This document shows, piece after piece, positions 24,317 to 34,671 of a stretch of 64,000 nucleotides of DNA (its first letter is position 1; the number at the start of each line of letters is the position of its first letter). Under the pieces are notes generated by a model, which was not told the origin of the DNA, did no database searches, and saw only the letters and a program-made list of their open reading frames with translations. The translations under genes and the position numbers were made by a program. Origin of the DNA: Clostridiales bacterium PH28_bin88 (GTDB taxonomy: Bacteria; Bacillota; PH28-bin88); assembly GCA_000987045.1 (NCBI GenBank), contig LAKY01000001.1, positions 72,593 to 136,592 on the forward strand, given 5' to 3'.

Positions 24317-25714
24317 CTACACCAGGCAAGAACGGCTGATCTTTTCCAGTTGCTCTAGGTTTCGGCATTCCAGGACTTTGGTGCAAAAAGGAGCATATAA
24401 CTTGATGATACTGTCATCGGATGTCCATTTTGCTTGAGGAACCGGGTTCAACCACAACACCCGCTGGGCACGACCGGCCATTACTTTTAATGCCTCTTCT
24501 TGAGGCGGGCGCCAGTTATTACGGGCATCTCCCAGGATCACGATGGTGGTTCTTTGGTTCAATAAGGACAGGTAAAGTTTCCGAAATTCCGCAAACACCC
24601 GCCCAAAATCCGACAGTCCGGAAAGGGAACTTCTGGACTCCCACCTGATTTTGTCCAGAGCTTCAGGCAGCGGCAACCGTCGAAACCACTCGCTCACCTC
24701 TTCTAAACGATCCACAAACACAAAACTTCGCACACGGCGGTAACGGCGCTGAACGGTGTAGACCAGTTGCAACATAAACTGGCTGAACAAGGCCACCGAA
24801 CCGGATATATCGCAAAGGAGTACCAGATCTGGTCGCACCGGGAGGTGATCCCGGTGTTCAAGCACGAGAGGTACGCCTCCCGTACGCAGCGACCGGCGAA
24901 CTGTCCGCCGAAGGTCAATCCGTCCCCGTCGCATCGGCCGGAACCGGCGGGAGGGACGACTGGCCAGTTGCCGCGCAATGCGGTGTACGTAGCGTCTCAT
25001 TTCCGGCACCATCTCTTTAGTCAGTGAAATAAAATCTTTCCTGTAAGGGTTAGCCTGTTCCAATACCTGTAACAGAGCCTCCGTACCGAATTCCCGTACC
25101 AGTTGCTCCTCTACCCTATCCCGGATCTCTTGTTCCAAAAAGGCCATCTGCTCAAGACAACTATGGTAAAGCCCTTCCCGCAGTTCCCCTCGCTCGTGCA
25201 TTTTTTGCAACCGGTGCATCGCCATAAACCACTCCAGCGTTACTTGGGCTTGCCTCACTCTCTCTTGTACTTGGCAGGCGTCTGAGAATTTCAATGGTCC
25301 TGACGCATTAACGGCATCAGCGGCTATCGATGATAAAGTCCCCAGATCTCCTTCCATTACAGCGGATACTAACCTGTCTGCAACGGTTCCACCCCCAATC
25401 GGGGAAAGTCCCAAGCCCCCACCAACAACTCCCGGCACCAGGAGTGAAGAGGTAGCGCGTCCGGACCATACCTCGTCCATCTCTTCTCCTGGCTTCAAAG
25501 CGGAGAAATAAAGACGAAATAACTTTTCCAACACAGGCCGATCCCGTTGGCGCTTGATCAGGGTAGCGGACATGGCTGTGAACACGCTATCCTTGTCTAC
25601 CCCGAGCTGCCGGATAGCTTCCAGGCATTCCATTGTTTCCGGCAGGCTGACCCTGACACCAGCAGCCCGCAGGTATCTAGTAAAATCCAGAATAACCTCT
25701 TCCACCCTGCTCAT
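24317..25714 (-). CDS. VWA domain protein, CoxE-like
   Basis: A 465-residue protein with a helical N-terminus and a C-terminal von Willebrand A domain (about 285-465). The metal-site DISGSVALFS motif (about 309) is intact, with a TTIVILGDARNN strand as a later MIDAS element. Basic linkers (SRRFRPMRRGRIDLRRTVRRS) precede it. CoxE-type VWA proteins work with MoxR AAA ATPases to insert metals or remodel protein complexes, as in CO dehydrogenase maturation. The MoxR gene ends 3 bases upstream. Client protein unknown; no CODH gene is in the window. Confidence 0.82.
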   Translation of the reverse strand: MSRVEEVILDFTRYLRAAGVRVSLPETMECLEAIRQLGVDKDSVFTAMSATLIKRQRDRPVLEKLFRLYFSALKPGEEMDEVWSGRATSSLLVPGVVGGGLGLSPIGGGTVADRLVSAVMEGDLGTLSSIAADAVNASGPLKFSDACQVQERVRQAQVTLEWFMAMHRLQKMHERGELREGLYHSCLEQMAFLEQEIRDRVEEQLVREFGTEALLQVLEQANPYRKDFISLTKEMVPEMRRYVHRIARQLASRPSRRFRPMRRGRIDLRRTVRRSLRTGGVPLVLEHRDHLPVRPDLVLLCDISGSVALFSQFMLQLVYTVQRRYRRVRSFVFVDRLEEVSEWFRRLPLPEALDKIRWESRSSLSGLSDFGRVFAEFRKLYLSLLNQRTTIVILGDARNNWRPPQEEALKVMAGRAQRVLWLNPVPQAKWTSDDSIIKLYAPFCTKVLECRNLEQLEKISRSCLV

Positions 25715-25718
25715 CACC

Positions 25719-26603
25719 TTACGAGGGTTGTTTTTGCACCTTCACCGGAAGCATCGCCGATAGTTTCTTTTCTATCTTGGACACATCCTCCTGGTTTTTA
25801 AGGAGCACCGCTAACGTGTCCGTAACAGAGTGTGAGTCCAAAGCGTCACAACGGAGCAGAGTCAAGGAATTAGCCCAGTCCAGCGTCTCAGCAATGCTGG
25901 GTGCTTTTTTCAGGTCATGTCTTCGCACCGACTGCACAAAGGCAACCACCTGTTCAGCCAGTTCGCTGGAGATGTGGGGCAACCTGGTCCGGATGATGCT
26001 CAATTCCCTTGTATAGTCGGGGTAATCCATGTAAAGGTACAGGCAGCGCCGTTTTAGCGCGTCACCCAGTTCCCTGGTACTGTTGCTGGTAATCACCACC
26101 AAAGGCTCCAGCAAAGCCTTCACCGTACCAAGTTCAGAAATAGTTACCTGGTACTCGGATAGGGTTTCTAAAAGGAAACTCTCAAACTCTTCATCGCTTT
26201 TATCAACTTCATCAATCAGCAGAAGAGCGGGATCCTTAGAGGTGAGAGCCAAAAGGACCGGCCTGGGTAATAGGAATTCCTCGCTGTAGATACCCTGCCT
26301 GGTTTGCTGCCAGTCACCCGCGTGATTTGCCTGGATACGCAGGAGTTGCTTTTGATAGTTCCACTCGTACAGTGCCTTGCCCTCGTCCAGCCCCTCGTAA
26401 CACTGCAGGCGGATTAACTTTCTACCCAAAGCCCTTGCCAGCACCTTGGCCAACTCTGTCTTTCCGACTCCAGCGGGGCCCTCCACGAGGACAGGTTTAA
26501 TCATCTGGATCGCCAAGAATATCACGGTGGCGGATCGCTTGTCAACCAGGTAACCGTATTTCCCCAACCCGGAAATAACATCGTGCACTGTATCAAAAGC
26601 CAA
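25719..26603 (-). CDS. MoxR-family AAA+ ATPase
   Basis: A 294-residue MoxR ATPase, a chaperone that remodels or activates client enzymes together with VWA partners. Walker A EGPAGVGKTELAK (about 41-53), Walker B LLLIDEVDKSDEEFE, sensor 1 VVITSNSTRELGDAL and the arginine region KRRCLYLY are present. The start is set to TTG at 26603, which has GGAGGG 7 bases upstream; TTG 26624 would place that site inside the gene. First gene of a tightly packed four-gene operon. Confidence 0.88.
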   Translation of the reverse strand: MAFDTVHDVISGLGKYGYLVDKRSATVIFLAIQMIKPVLVEGPAGVGKTELAKVLARALGRKLIRLQCYEGLDEGKALYEWNYQKQLLRIQANHAGDWQQTRQGIYSEEFLLPRPVLLALTSKDPALLLIDEVDKSDEEFESFLLETLSEYQVTISELGTVKALLEPLVVITSNSTRELGDALKRRCLYLYMDYPDYTRELSIIRTRLPHISSELAEQVVAFVQSVRRHDLKKAPSIAETLDWANSLTLLRCDALDSHSVTDTLAVLLKNQEDVSKIEKKLSAMLPVKVQKQPS

Positions 26604-26700
26604 TGACGGTCCCTCCCCGGCCAAAAAGAAAGGTGCGTTGTCTTAACAGGCAGTTTACTAAAGACGGACGTGGCCGTGAGCCACGCCTGCCACCGGTCAC

Positions 26701-27408
26701 CTATAAGGTCTCCAGTAACCGCAGCAAGTCAGTCATGCTTCCTTGGTAGTCTGGTCTCTGGTTCATGGTTCCCCGTTGGATCAGGCAGTCCTCTACCAAG
26801 AAGGTAGTAATTTTTAATTCTCCCGCCACTAGATCCTCTTCTGCATCATTTCCCACCATCAGGCATTCCTCCGGGTTGACCTTCAGGTAGTCCAATATCT
26901 CCCTATAATAATTTGGGTTGGGTTTGCAAAAATGCATCTCCTCGTAGGAGGTGACCAACCTGAATCCGAAATCATCAACTCCCGCCCAGCGCAACCGCTC
27001 CCGGATAGCCGTCATGGGAAACACCGGGTTGGTGGCAACCACAAGGGTTAACCCCTTACTCTGAGCTTTCGCCAGCACTTGTCTGGCCACCGCATTTGGT
27101 TTGGTATACTGGGCCAGGGACGGGAAATCACGGGAGTAAAAATCCTCGAAAACTGGGCTGAGTTCTTCCTTCCGTAAGCCAGTAGAACCGAAAAATTCTT
27201 CATTAAAGACTTCCCGGTTGGTCTTGAGGGGGTCATTATTGATTACCATCTTGTGTGTGGCCGCCAGCAATTTATGGACAAACTCCTGGGCAGGCATGTA
27301 CGGGCTCACACGTTGCGCCAGCAGTCTCATGTATTGCTTCATAAAGTTTTCTGTGTCCATGGGGAGCAGGGTGCCGTCCAGGTCACAAAGCAATGTGCTT
27401 ATCGCCAC
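26701..27408 (-). CDS. HAD-family phosphatase
   Basis: A 235-residue haloacid dehalogenase-type hydrolase, a soluble phosphatase with unknown substrate. Motif I is LLCDLDGTLLP with the two catalytic aspartates, motif II is VVATNPVFP (threonine in place), motif III lysine lies in MHFCKPNPNYYREIL, and motif IV is MVGNDAEEDLVAG. The GTG start has AAGGAG 8 bases upstream. It is separated by non-coding DNA from the MoxR operon downstream and guaB upstream, so probably transcribed alone. Confidence 0.85.
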   Translation of the reverse strand: MAISTLLCDLDGTLLPMDTENFMKQYMRLLAQRVSPYMPAQEFVHKLLAATHKMVINNDPLKTNREVFNEEFFGSTGLRKEELSPVFEDFYSRDFPSLAQYTKPNAVARQVLAKAQSKGLTLVVATNPVFPMTAIRERLRWAGVDDFGFRLVTSYEEMHFCKPNPNYYREILDYLKVNPEECLMVGNDAEEDLVAGELKITTFLVEDCLIQRGTMNQRPDYQGSMTDLLRLLETL

Positions 27409-27480
27409 TGGAGATACTCCTTTATTATCCTGCTTCTCGTTTTCTTTTTGTCGAATGCGATATATTAAGATTTAAAGAAT

Positions 27481-29002
<1,522 letters not shown>

Positions 29003-29017
29003 ATGTACGAAAACTTT

Positions 29018-29410
29018 TTATCGCCGCACGTGCAACCGGATTGTTCCAGACTGTATGTAGTTCCAGAGCCTGTCCTTAACCCACTCACGTATAAAACGCC
29101 TGCTGGCCGGAAAAAGGCACAAAAAACCCGCCGTATCTGTAATCAAGCCCGGTGTGAGCAGGAGCAGCGCGCCGGACAACACCAGTACCCCATCCAGCAG
29201 TTGGTCACCCGGCATGCGCCCTTCAGCCAGGTGCACCCGCAGATCATCCAGTACCATGCTCCCTTGCTGGCGGGCCAGGGCCATGCCCGCTACCCCTGTC
29301 CCCAACACCAGCAGGACGGTATTCCCCGCACCCAGGTACCTGCCTGTAAGGATTAGCAGATACAGCTCCACCAGTGGAACAATCACCAGCAACCATAAGA
29401 TGCGTTTCAT
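29018..29410 (-). CDS. FxsA-family membrane protein
   Basis: A 130-residue FxsA protein: an N-terminal hydrophobic segment ([17 protein letters not shown]), a [21 protein letters not shown] segment, and a third hydrophobic stretch ([17 protein letters not shown]) followed by a basic tail. The PGLITD motif is typical. In Escherichia coli FxsA lessens phage T7 exclusion by F plasmid PifA; its general function is unknown. ATG at 29410 has GGTGG at good spacing. Confidence 0.85.
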   Translation of the reverse strand: MKRILWLLVIVPLVELYLLILTGRYLGAGNTVLLVLGTGVAGMALARQQGSMVLDDLRVHLAEGRMPGDQLLDGVLVLSGALLLLTPGLITDTAGFLCLFPASRRFIREWVKDRLWNYIQSGTIRLHVRR

Positions 29411-29465
29411 CAATCCGTCACCACCCTTGTTCCTTATTGTACCAGCACCGGAGTTTAAAAGCAAA

Positions 29466-29484
29466 GGCAGGATTTGCTCCTGCC
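29466..29484 (-). terminator. Terminator of the small HTH gene
   Basis: GGCAGGA and TCCTGCC form a 7-bp stem with a 5-base loop, followed by TTTGCTTTT on the minus strand, directly after the stop codon. Confidence 0.8.
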
Positions 29485-29709
29485 CTAATCTTGCCCCATG
29501 ATGGAGTGGATCCCCAACTGTTCGAAGTGTTCCCGTAGATGCGAGATGGTTTTGTCGGAGACACCAAATTCCCTGGCGATTTCGGTATCCGAACGATTAG
29601 CGGCCAAATGGGCGATAAACCTGTCAAAATCCACCCCTACCTCTTCAGTTTTTTGTTTCAGGCCTGGTTCCGTACCCCAAGGAGCCCGTGAGCGGAAGTC
29701 TTCAGCCAA
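29485..29709 (-). CDS. Small helix-turn-helix protein
   Basis: A 74-residue protein with one clear helix-turn-helix (RSDTEIAREFGVSDKTISHL, about 42-61) of the sigma-70 region 4 or transposase type, and a flexible charged N-terminus. Probably a small transcriptional regulator; target unknown. TTG at 29709 is chosen with GGGAGG 8 bases upstream; a GTG two codons earlier is too close to it. It has its own terminator, so it is monocistronic. Confidence 0.65.
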   Translation of the reverse strand: MAEDFRSRAPWGTEPGLKQKTEEVGVDFDRFIAHLAANRSDTEIAREFGVSDKTISHLREHFEQLGIHSIMGQD

Positions 29710-29797
29710 TAGCACAACCTCCCAACTTTATGGCGAATAGGCGCACCCTTGCTCCGGTTTATTCTAACCAGCCCGCCAAAAAGTTATGAAGGATACT

Positions 29798-30406
29798 CTA
29801 CATGCCAAGGTGATGGGTGTCGTTGAGCAAGCTTAGAACCGCCCTTTGCTCGTAAAAATCAATAACGTTCACGGCAGTGTTATCCTGGCGAAACGACCAG
29901 ATGCTTTTTATGTCTAATCCCAGTACTGCGCAGATAATAGCCCGGATGGTACCCCCATGAGATACCACTAGCATGGTCTGGCCGGGGTGGTGCGCGACCA
30001 ATTCCCGGATAATATGATATGAACGCTCTTTGAGTGTTTCAAATGTCTCCCCGTTGGGTATCGTGATGCCGCTTGGATCGCTGTACCATCGTTCCGCCAT
30101 GTCCCTATACCCAGCCAGGATTTCCCGGTAGGTCATCCCCTCCCACACACCGAAGTTAAGTTCTCTTAAGGCCGGTACCGGTACCACCGGCACTCCCCGG
30201 CCTTCGGCTACGATACAAGCGGTCTCCATCGCCCGGGACAGGTCACTGGCATAGAATGCATCGATCTGGTCACTTTGGAAGCGTAAACGCAGCTTCCTGG
30301 CCTGCTCTCTCCCTTCTGGGCTCAGCTCTACGTCGGTGTGCCCCTGGTACTTGCCATCTTGGTTCCATATCGTCTGACCATGTCTTATCAGGACGACTTT
30401 TGTCAC
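29798..30406 (-). CDS. cobC: Alpha-ribazole phosphatase, histidine phosphatase family
   Basis: A 202-residue histidine phosphatase. The catalytic RHG motif is VVLIRHGQTIWNQDGKYQG, with E in LRELNFGVWEG and the second histidine in VVSHGGTIRA. The sequence is typical of phosphoglycerate-mutase-like enzymes. Its place as the last gene of the cobalamin operon makes dephosphorylation of alpha-ribazole phosphate (or adenosylcobalamin phosphate) the likely job. GTG at 30406 (VTKVVLIRHG) follows a G-rich ribosome site; an in-frame GTG at 30427 abuts the cobD stop. Confidence 0.8.
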   Translation of the reverse strand: MTKVVLIRHGQTIWNQDGKYQGHTDVELSPEGREQARKLRLRFQSDQIDAFYASDLSRAMETACIVAEGRGVPVVPVPALRELNFGVWEGMTYREILAGYRDMAERWYSDPSGITIPNGETFETLKERSYHIIRELVAHHPGQTMLVVSHGGTIRAIICAVLGLDIKSIWSFRQDNTAVNVIDFYEQRAVLSLLNDTHHLGM

Positions 30407-30427
30407 CCGGCCACCCCCAAACCTCAC

Positions 30428-31555
30428 TCATAAAACATCCGACAATACCTGCAACAATCTTTCGTTGGCTAGGCGGTCCTTTACGGCTATCCGGATATAG
30501 CGATCCCCCAGCCCTTCAAAGGAAGAGCAATTGCGCACCAGTACTCCTCGCCGCGCCATTTTTTCGGTTACCTCCGATGCCCCCTTCCCACTCTCTGAAA
30601 GGTCAACGAGAATGAAATTAACTTCGGGGTGCAGTGGTCGTATCCCTGGTACTTCCTGCAATTTCCGAAAGAGAAATTCTTTTTCCTTTCTGAGCCACCG
30701 GCGGGTCCGATCTGAGAAAGCCGGATCCTGCAGGGCGGCTACTCCAGCCAATTGCGCCAGGCGGTTGACGCTCCAAGGGTCCCTGCATGCCTCCAGGCGG
30801 GCAACCAGTTCCCGGTGGGCGACAGCGCATCCCAGTCTCAATCCGGGCAAGGCATATAATTTGGTTAGGGAATACAACACTAATACGTGATCATGCCGGG
30901 CGGCATAGGGGACTACCGTATAATCCCTTCGCTCTTCTACAAAGTCCAGGAAGGACTCATCTACGACTACCAGGGTACCTGTGTACCGGCAGTGTTCAAT
31001 TACCGTCATCAACGCCTCGGGTGGGATTAAGTTACTTACAGGGTTGTGGGGATTACACAGGAACAAGATGTCCACCCCGGTTAAGTCCTTGATTATCTCG
31101 AAGGGTTTAAGGTTAAACCCTTCCTCTTCTCGCAAGGGATAGGAAACCACCTGCGCGCCACCGGACCACGCCGCCCGGGCATACTCGCTGAACGCGGGGG
31201 CGGTTACCATTACTCGCCGGGGTTTCAGGGCGTAAATTGTTAAGAAAATAATTTCCGTGGCGCCGTTTCCCGCCAGCACGCGGTCTTCCTCCACGCCCAG
31301 GTGAGCGGAAAGGGCGCGCCGCAGTTCCGCGTTTTCCGGATCCGGGTAACGGGTGATTTGATGCAAGTTAGACCGCAAGCAGCGGTAAACCCCTTCCGGT
31401 GGGCCTAACGGGTTGATATTGGCACTGAAGTCCAGTATCTCGTTTTCCGGTATGCCGTATTTTTCGCTGGCCTTGCGTACGTTACCGCCATGCCCGCCCA
31501 GGATAGGTATCTCTATCAACGGTATCCCCCCTGCAACTTCGACCAAAGTTTTCAC
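30428..31555 (-). CDS. cobD: L-threonine-O-3-phosphate decarboxylase CobD
   Basis: A 375-residue PLP enzyme of the aminotransferase I fold. It makes (R)-1-amino-2-propanol phosphate, the linker arm of cobalamin. The PLP lysine lies in YSLTKLYALPGLRLG, and FSANINPLGPP, CNPHNPVSN and VVDESFLDF are as in CobD. Homology to histidinol-phosphate aminotransferase is high, but operon context decides. GTG at 31555 overlaps the cobS stop as GTGA and has GGGAGG 5 bases upstream. No C-terminal zinc-binding extension is present. Confidence 0.88.
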   Translation of the reverse strand: MKTLVEVAGGIPLIEIPILGGHGGNVRKASEKYGIPENEILDFSANINPLGPPEGVYRCLRSNLHQITRYPDPENAELRRALSAHLGVEEDRVLAGNGATEIIFLTIYALKPRRVMVTAPAFSEYARAAWSGGAQVVSYPLREEEGFNLKPFEIIKDLTGVDILFLCNPHNPVSNLIPPEALMTVIEHCRYTGTLVVVDESFLDFVEERRDYTVVPYAARHDHVLVLYSLTKLYALPGLRLGCAVAHRELVARLEACRDPWSVNRLAQLAGVAALQDPAFSDRTRRWLRKEKEFLFRKLQEVPGIRPLHPEVNFILVDLSESGKGASEVTEKMARRGVLVRNCSSFEGLGDRYIRIAVKDRLANERLLQVLSDVL

Positions 31556-32310
31556 CAACCCTCCCATGCGGCCGCTAACAACAGAACCAGCACCTGGTTG
31601 GCTTCGGCCAGGGCTCCGTAAATATCACCGGTCAGCCCTCCCAACAGCCGGTTGACCCTCAAGGCAACTAACAGCGAAAATGTTGCGGATGACAACCATG
31701 CGGTGATGCCCAAGGGGCCTAATAGGGACATCGCCGTACCGGCTGCCAGGATCGTGGCAAGAATTATTTCCCGCCTGCCTGTGTGCTGGTCAAAAGCTTC
31801 CCCCAGCCCCTGCCGGCGGGCGTAGGGGAAAAGGGCGATAGCCGGTACCATACTCCAGCGCGCCAATACCGGCACCGTTACCAGCACAGGAAAACTCCGG
31901 CTTACTGGCAACTCCATCAGTAAACTGTATTTTACCAGCAGGAGGAGCATCCCGCCAGCGGCTCCCAGGGCTCCCACCCTGCTGTCCTTCATGATCTCCA
32001 GCATCCGCTCCCGGGGTTTACCGGAAAAAAGCCCGTCAATAGAGTCCATCAGCCCGTCCAGGTGCAGCCCGCCGGTTACCAGCCACTCTCCGATTAGTAA
32101 AAGAACCGCTACAACCGTTAGTGGTAAAAAAAGACTGCTTACCCTGTACAGGAGCCATAACAGGATTCCGATCAGCATTCCGGCTAAGGGAAAGTATGCC
32201 GTGCTACGGCCCAGCACCTGTACATCCCCGATTACACCGGGCAAGGGCAGCCTGGTAAGAAACTGCAGGGCGGTATAAAAGCTAGTTATTTCCCGTATTA
32301 AAGCACCCAC
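31552..32310 (-). CDS. cobS: Adenosylcobinamide-GDP ribazoletransferase CobS
   Basis: A 252-residue integral membrane protein that joins adenosylcobinamide-GDP to alpha-ribazole (phosphate), the final assembly step. It starts ALIREITSFYTALQFLTRLPLP and has the conserved GGLHLDGLMDSIDGLFSG with DxxD metal site, SRVGALGAAGG and TGDIYGALAE motifs. About six membrane helices. The GTG at 32310 lies inside the cbiA 3' end (29-base overlap) with AAGGAG about 10 bases upstream; the frame remains open upstream but that is noise. Confidence 0.92.
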   Translation of the reverse strand: MGALIREITSFYTALQFLTRLPLPGVIGDVQVLGRSTAYFPLAGMLIGILLWLLYRVSSLFLPLTVVAVLLLIGEWLVTGGLHLDGLMDSIDGLFSGKPRERMLEIMKDSRVGALGAAGGMLLLLVKYSLLMELPVSRSFPVLVTVPVLARWSMVPAIALFPYARRQGLGEAFDQHTGRREIILATILAAGTAMSLLGPLGITAWLSSATFSLLVALRVNRLLGGLTGDIYGALAEANQVLVLLLAAAWEGW

Positions 32311-33706
32311 TGGGTATCCTCTCCTTCCCTTCCCGGAGGTAACGCCGGCACTTATCAAGAAAATGGCCGGCAACCGCCGGATACCCGGCCAGATGCAAGT
32401 GAATGTAAGAAGCCAGCACGTTTTGCCGGTTGTATCCTTCCATCCGACGCGGCTCCTGTCCTTCGATGCGATAGGCCCATGGATAGCCGTCCGGCGCCTC
32501 ATCCAGAACCGAATAGTGGAACTCGTGACCGCAGAACTCTGTTCCCCGGGGGGACAGCACGCTGTCCGCAAGCAGGGTAACTTTCCGGTACCCCATCCCC
32601 GCAAGTCGCCTCTGCATGACGCTTACGGCGGGTATCGCACCCACCATGGTAAAGGTGGTCCCATGGAAATCCCTGATGCCGCGGGTCAAGTACATCATAC
32701 CGCCACACTCGGCATAAACCGGCATACCCTGATTCACTGCCGCCCGGATGTTCTCTAGCAGTGGGCGGTTTGCTGACAGTTCTTCGGCAAACACCTCCGG
32801 GAAACCGCCTCCGAGAATCAATCCCGCAACTCCGGCGGGGAGTTCACAGTCGGACAGCGGCGAAAATGGAATCAAATCAGCCCCGTAGGCAGACAGCAGG
32901 TCCAAACCGTCCTGGTAGTAGAAGTTGAAGGCATCATCCCTGGCCAATGCTACCATTACCCTCTCCCGGGGCTGAGGGATTGTCAAAACGGAGTTTTGGG
33001 GTGAAACTAATTCCGGTGCTGCCCGGGCAATTGCCCACAGCCGCTCCATGTCCAGGGCGGCACCGATTGATTGGGCCAGGGCTTTTACGCTTTCTGCCGT
33101 CGACCGGTTTTCTCCGGTAGGCACCAATCCCAGGTGCCGGTTGGGGAGAGACGGCACCGCCCCCCTCATTAAGTGGCCTACTACCGGAATTCCCGTATGC
33201 CCCTCCACGGCCTCCTTCACCATCCGGAAGTGACTCACACTGCCTACTTGATTCAGAATGACCCCTGCCAATTGAACCTGTGGGTCCAGTTGACGGTAAC
33301 CCAGCACCATCGCCGCGGCGCTCTGGGCGGTAGAGCGTACATCCAGCACCAGGATCACGGGAGCTTGCATCAATTTTGTGATGTGGGCTGTACTGGACAC
33401 GGTAGATGCCCCCGCCTTGCCGTCGTAGAGTCCCATTACTCCTTCGATCACCGCGATTTCCGCACCGGCAGCCGCGCGAAGGAAAACCTCCCGGACGGTA
33501 TTTTCCGGCATCATAAATGCGTCCAGGTTACGCGAGATGCGTCCGGTAGCATGATAGTGGTAACCGGGGTCAATATAATCCGGTCCTACCTTGAAGGGTT
33601 GCACTCTGTGTCCTGCCGCCGTCATGGCTGCCATCAGGCCGGTGGCAATGGAGGTCTTGCCAACTCCGCTGTGCGTACCGGCGATGACCAGCCGCGGGAT
33701 TCTCAT
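32282..33706 (-). CDS. cbiA: Cobyrinate a,c-diamide synthase CbiA
   Basis: A 474-residue glutamine amidotransferase that amidates the a and c side chains of cobyrinate using ATP. The N-terminal ATPase has VIAGTHSGVGKTSIATGLM (P-loop) and FKVGPDYIDPGYH. The C-terminal GATase class I domain has YAECGGMMYL with the nucleophilic cysteine and a HLHLAG histidine. ATG at 33706 has AAGGAAG 7 bases upstream and starts 3 bases after the cbiB stop. Confidence 0.93.
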   Translation of the reverse strand: MRIPRLVIAGTHSGVGKTSIATGLMAAMTAAGHRVQPFKVGPDYIDPGYHYHATGRISRNLDAFMMPENTVREVFLRAAAGAEIAVIEGVMGLYDGKAGASTVSSTAHITKLMQAPVILVLDVRSTAQSAAAMVLGYRQLDPQVQLAGVILNQVGSVSHFRMVKEAVEGHTGIPVVGHLMRGAVPSLPNRHLGLVPTGENRSTAESVKALAQSIGAALDMERLWAIARAAPELVSPQNSVLTIPQPRERVMVALARDDAFNFYYQDGLDLLSAYGADLIPFSPLSDCELPAGVAGLILGGGFPEVFAEELSANRPLLENIRAAVNQGMPVYAECGGMMYLTRGIRDFHGTTFTMVGAIPAVSVMQRRLAGMGYRKVTLLADSVLSPRGTEFCGHEFHYSVLDEAPDGYPWAYRIEGQEPRRMEGYNRQNVLASYIHLHLAGYPAVAGHFLDKCRRYLREGKERIPSGCFNTGNN

Positions 33707-33708
33707 GG

Positions 33709-34659
33709 CTATCTTCCTTTCGCAAGTATTGCTGCGCCAATAAGGCACACCAGAATGGCGGTAGCATACATGATCCGGATGGTGTCTTTAATATGCGACG
33801 GTTCCAGAGGTTTTCGGTCTTCTCCCATGTGTGCCCGAAAAGAAGCCTGTCCATGATAACTGTTAATTCCGCCCAAACGTACTCCTAGCCCCCCGGCGGT
33901 CACCGACTCGGGGATGCCGCTGTTTGGGCTGGGATGCTTCTTGGCGTCACGTCTCCAGATCTTGCAGGCCCCACGAATATCCATGCCCATAATCCCGATC
34001 ACCGCGAGCATCAACAAGCCGGTAATCCGGGCAGGCAAGTAGTTGGCTAGATCGTCCAGGCGGGCGGCTGCCCACCCGAAATACCGGTAGCGTTCATTCC
34101 GGTAACCCAGCATGGAATCCAGGGTGTTCACCGCCCTGTAGGCCATAGCCAGGGGAACTCCTCCCAACACGGCATAGAATACCGGCGACACAATACCGTC
34201 CACGGTGTTTTCCGCCACTGTTTCCACCGCCCCCCTCACCACTTCGGGCACGGGAAGTTTCTCGGTATCCCTCCCCACAATATACCCAAGGCTTTGCCGG
34301 GCCTGTCCCAGATTTCCATTCATTAAGTGACTGTATACTTCGCCCCCGGCCCCGGCCAATCCCCGGGCGGCAATGGTGGTAGCCAGGAACCATATCCCCA
34401 AGCCATTGCTCAGGACAGGCGAAAGGTTTCCGGACAACCGGAGTATCCAGTAGGTTGCAGTCCAGCTGCCGAGAACCACCAGGGCAACCAACGTCGTCCC
34501 TGCGATCCGTTCGGCTAATGGGGAATGGGCAATACGGCGGAACAATGACTCCATGCGAGATATTACCCAGCCTATTACCTGGGTAGGATGCACCAGCCAA
34601 CGGGGATCACCTACCAACAGGTCTACCCCAAAGGCCGCCAGCAGCAATTCCGCTGACAC
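33709..34659 (-). CDS. cbiB: Adenosylcobinamide-phosphate synthase CbiB
   Basis: A 316-residue membrane protein that attaches aminopropanol phosphate to adenosylcobyrate. Typical motifs: FGVDLLVGDPRWLVHPTQVIG at the N-terminus, AVETVAENTVDGIVSP, and VNTLDSMLGYRNERYRYFG. Four to five membrane helices. GTG at 34659 is preferred, with GGAG 8 bases upstream; GTG 34668 overlaps that site. CobD, encoded four genes further down, makes its substrate. Confidence 0.92.
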   Translation of the reverse strand: MSAELLLAAFGVDLLVGDPRWLVHPTQVIGWVISRMESLFRRIAHSPLAERIAGTTLVALVVLGSWTATYWILRLSGNLSPVLSNGLGIWFLATTIAARGLAGAGGEVYSHLMNGNLGQARQSLGYIVGRDTEKLPVPEVVRGAVETVAENTVDGIVSPVFYAVLGGVPLAMAYRAVNTLDSMLGYRNERYRYFGWAAARLDDLANYLPARITGLLMLAVIGIMGMDIRGACKIWRRDAKKHPSPNSGIPESVTAGGLGVRLGGINSYHGQASFRAHMGEDRKPLEPSHIKDTIRIMYATAILVCLIGAAILAKGR

Positions 34660-34671
34660 ACACCTCACTCC

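Noticed and set aside
26640..26700. Hairpin between the HAD gene and MoxR gene as a terminator
   Set aside because: CGTGGC/GCCACG forms a stem, but no proper T-run follows; too weak to list.
32311..32604. N-terminal extension of CobS
   Set aside because: These 98 codons overlap the cbiA gene in another frame and do not resemble the CobS family.
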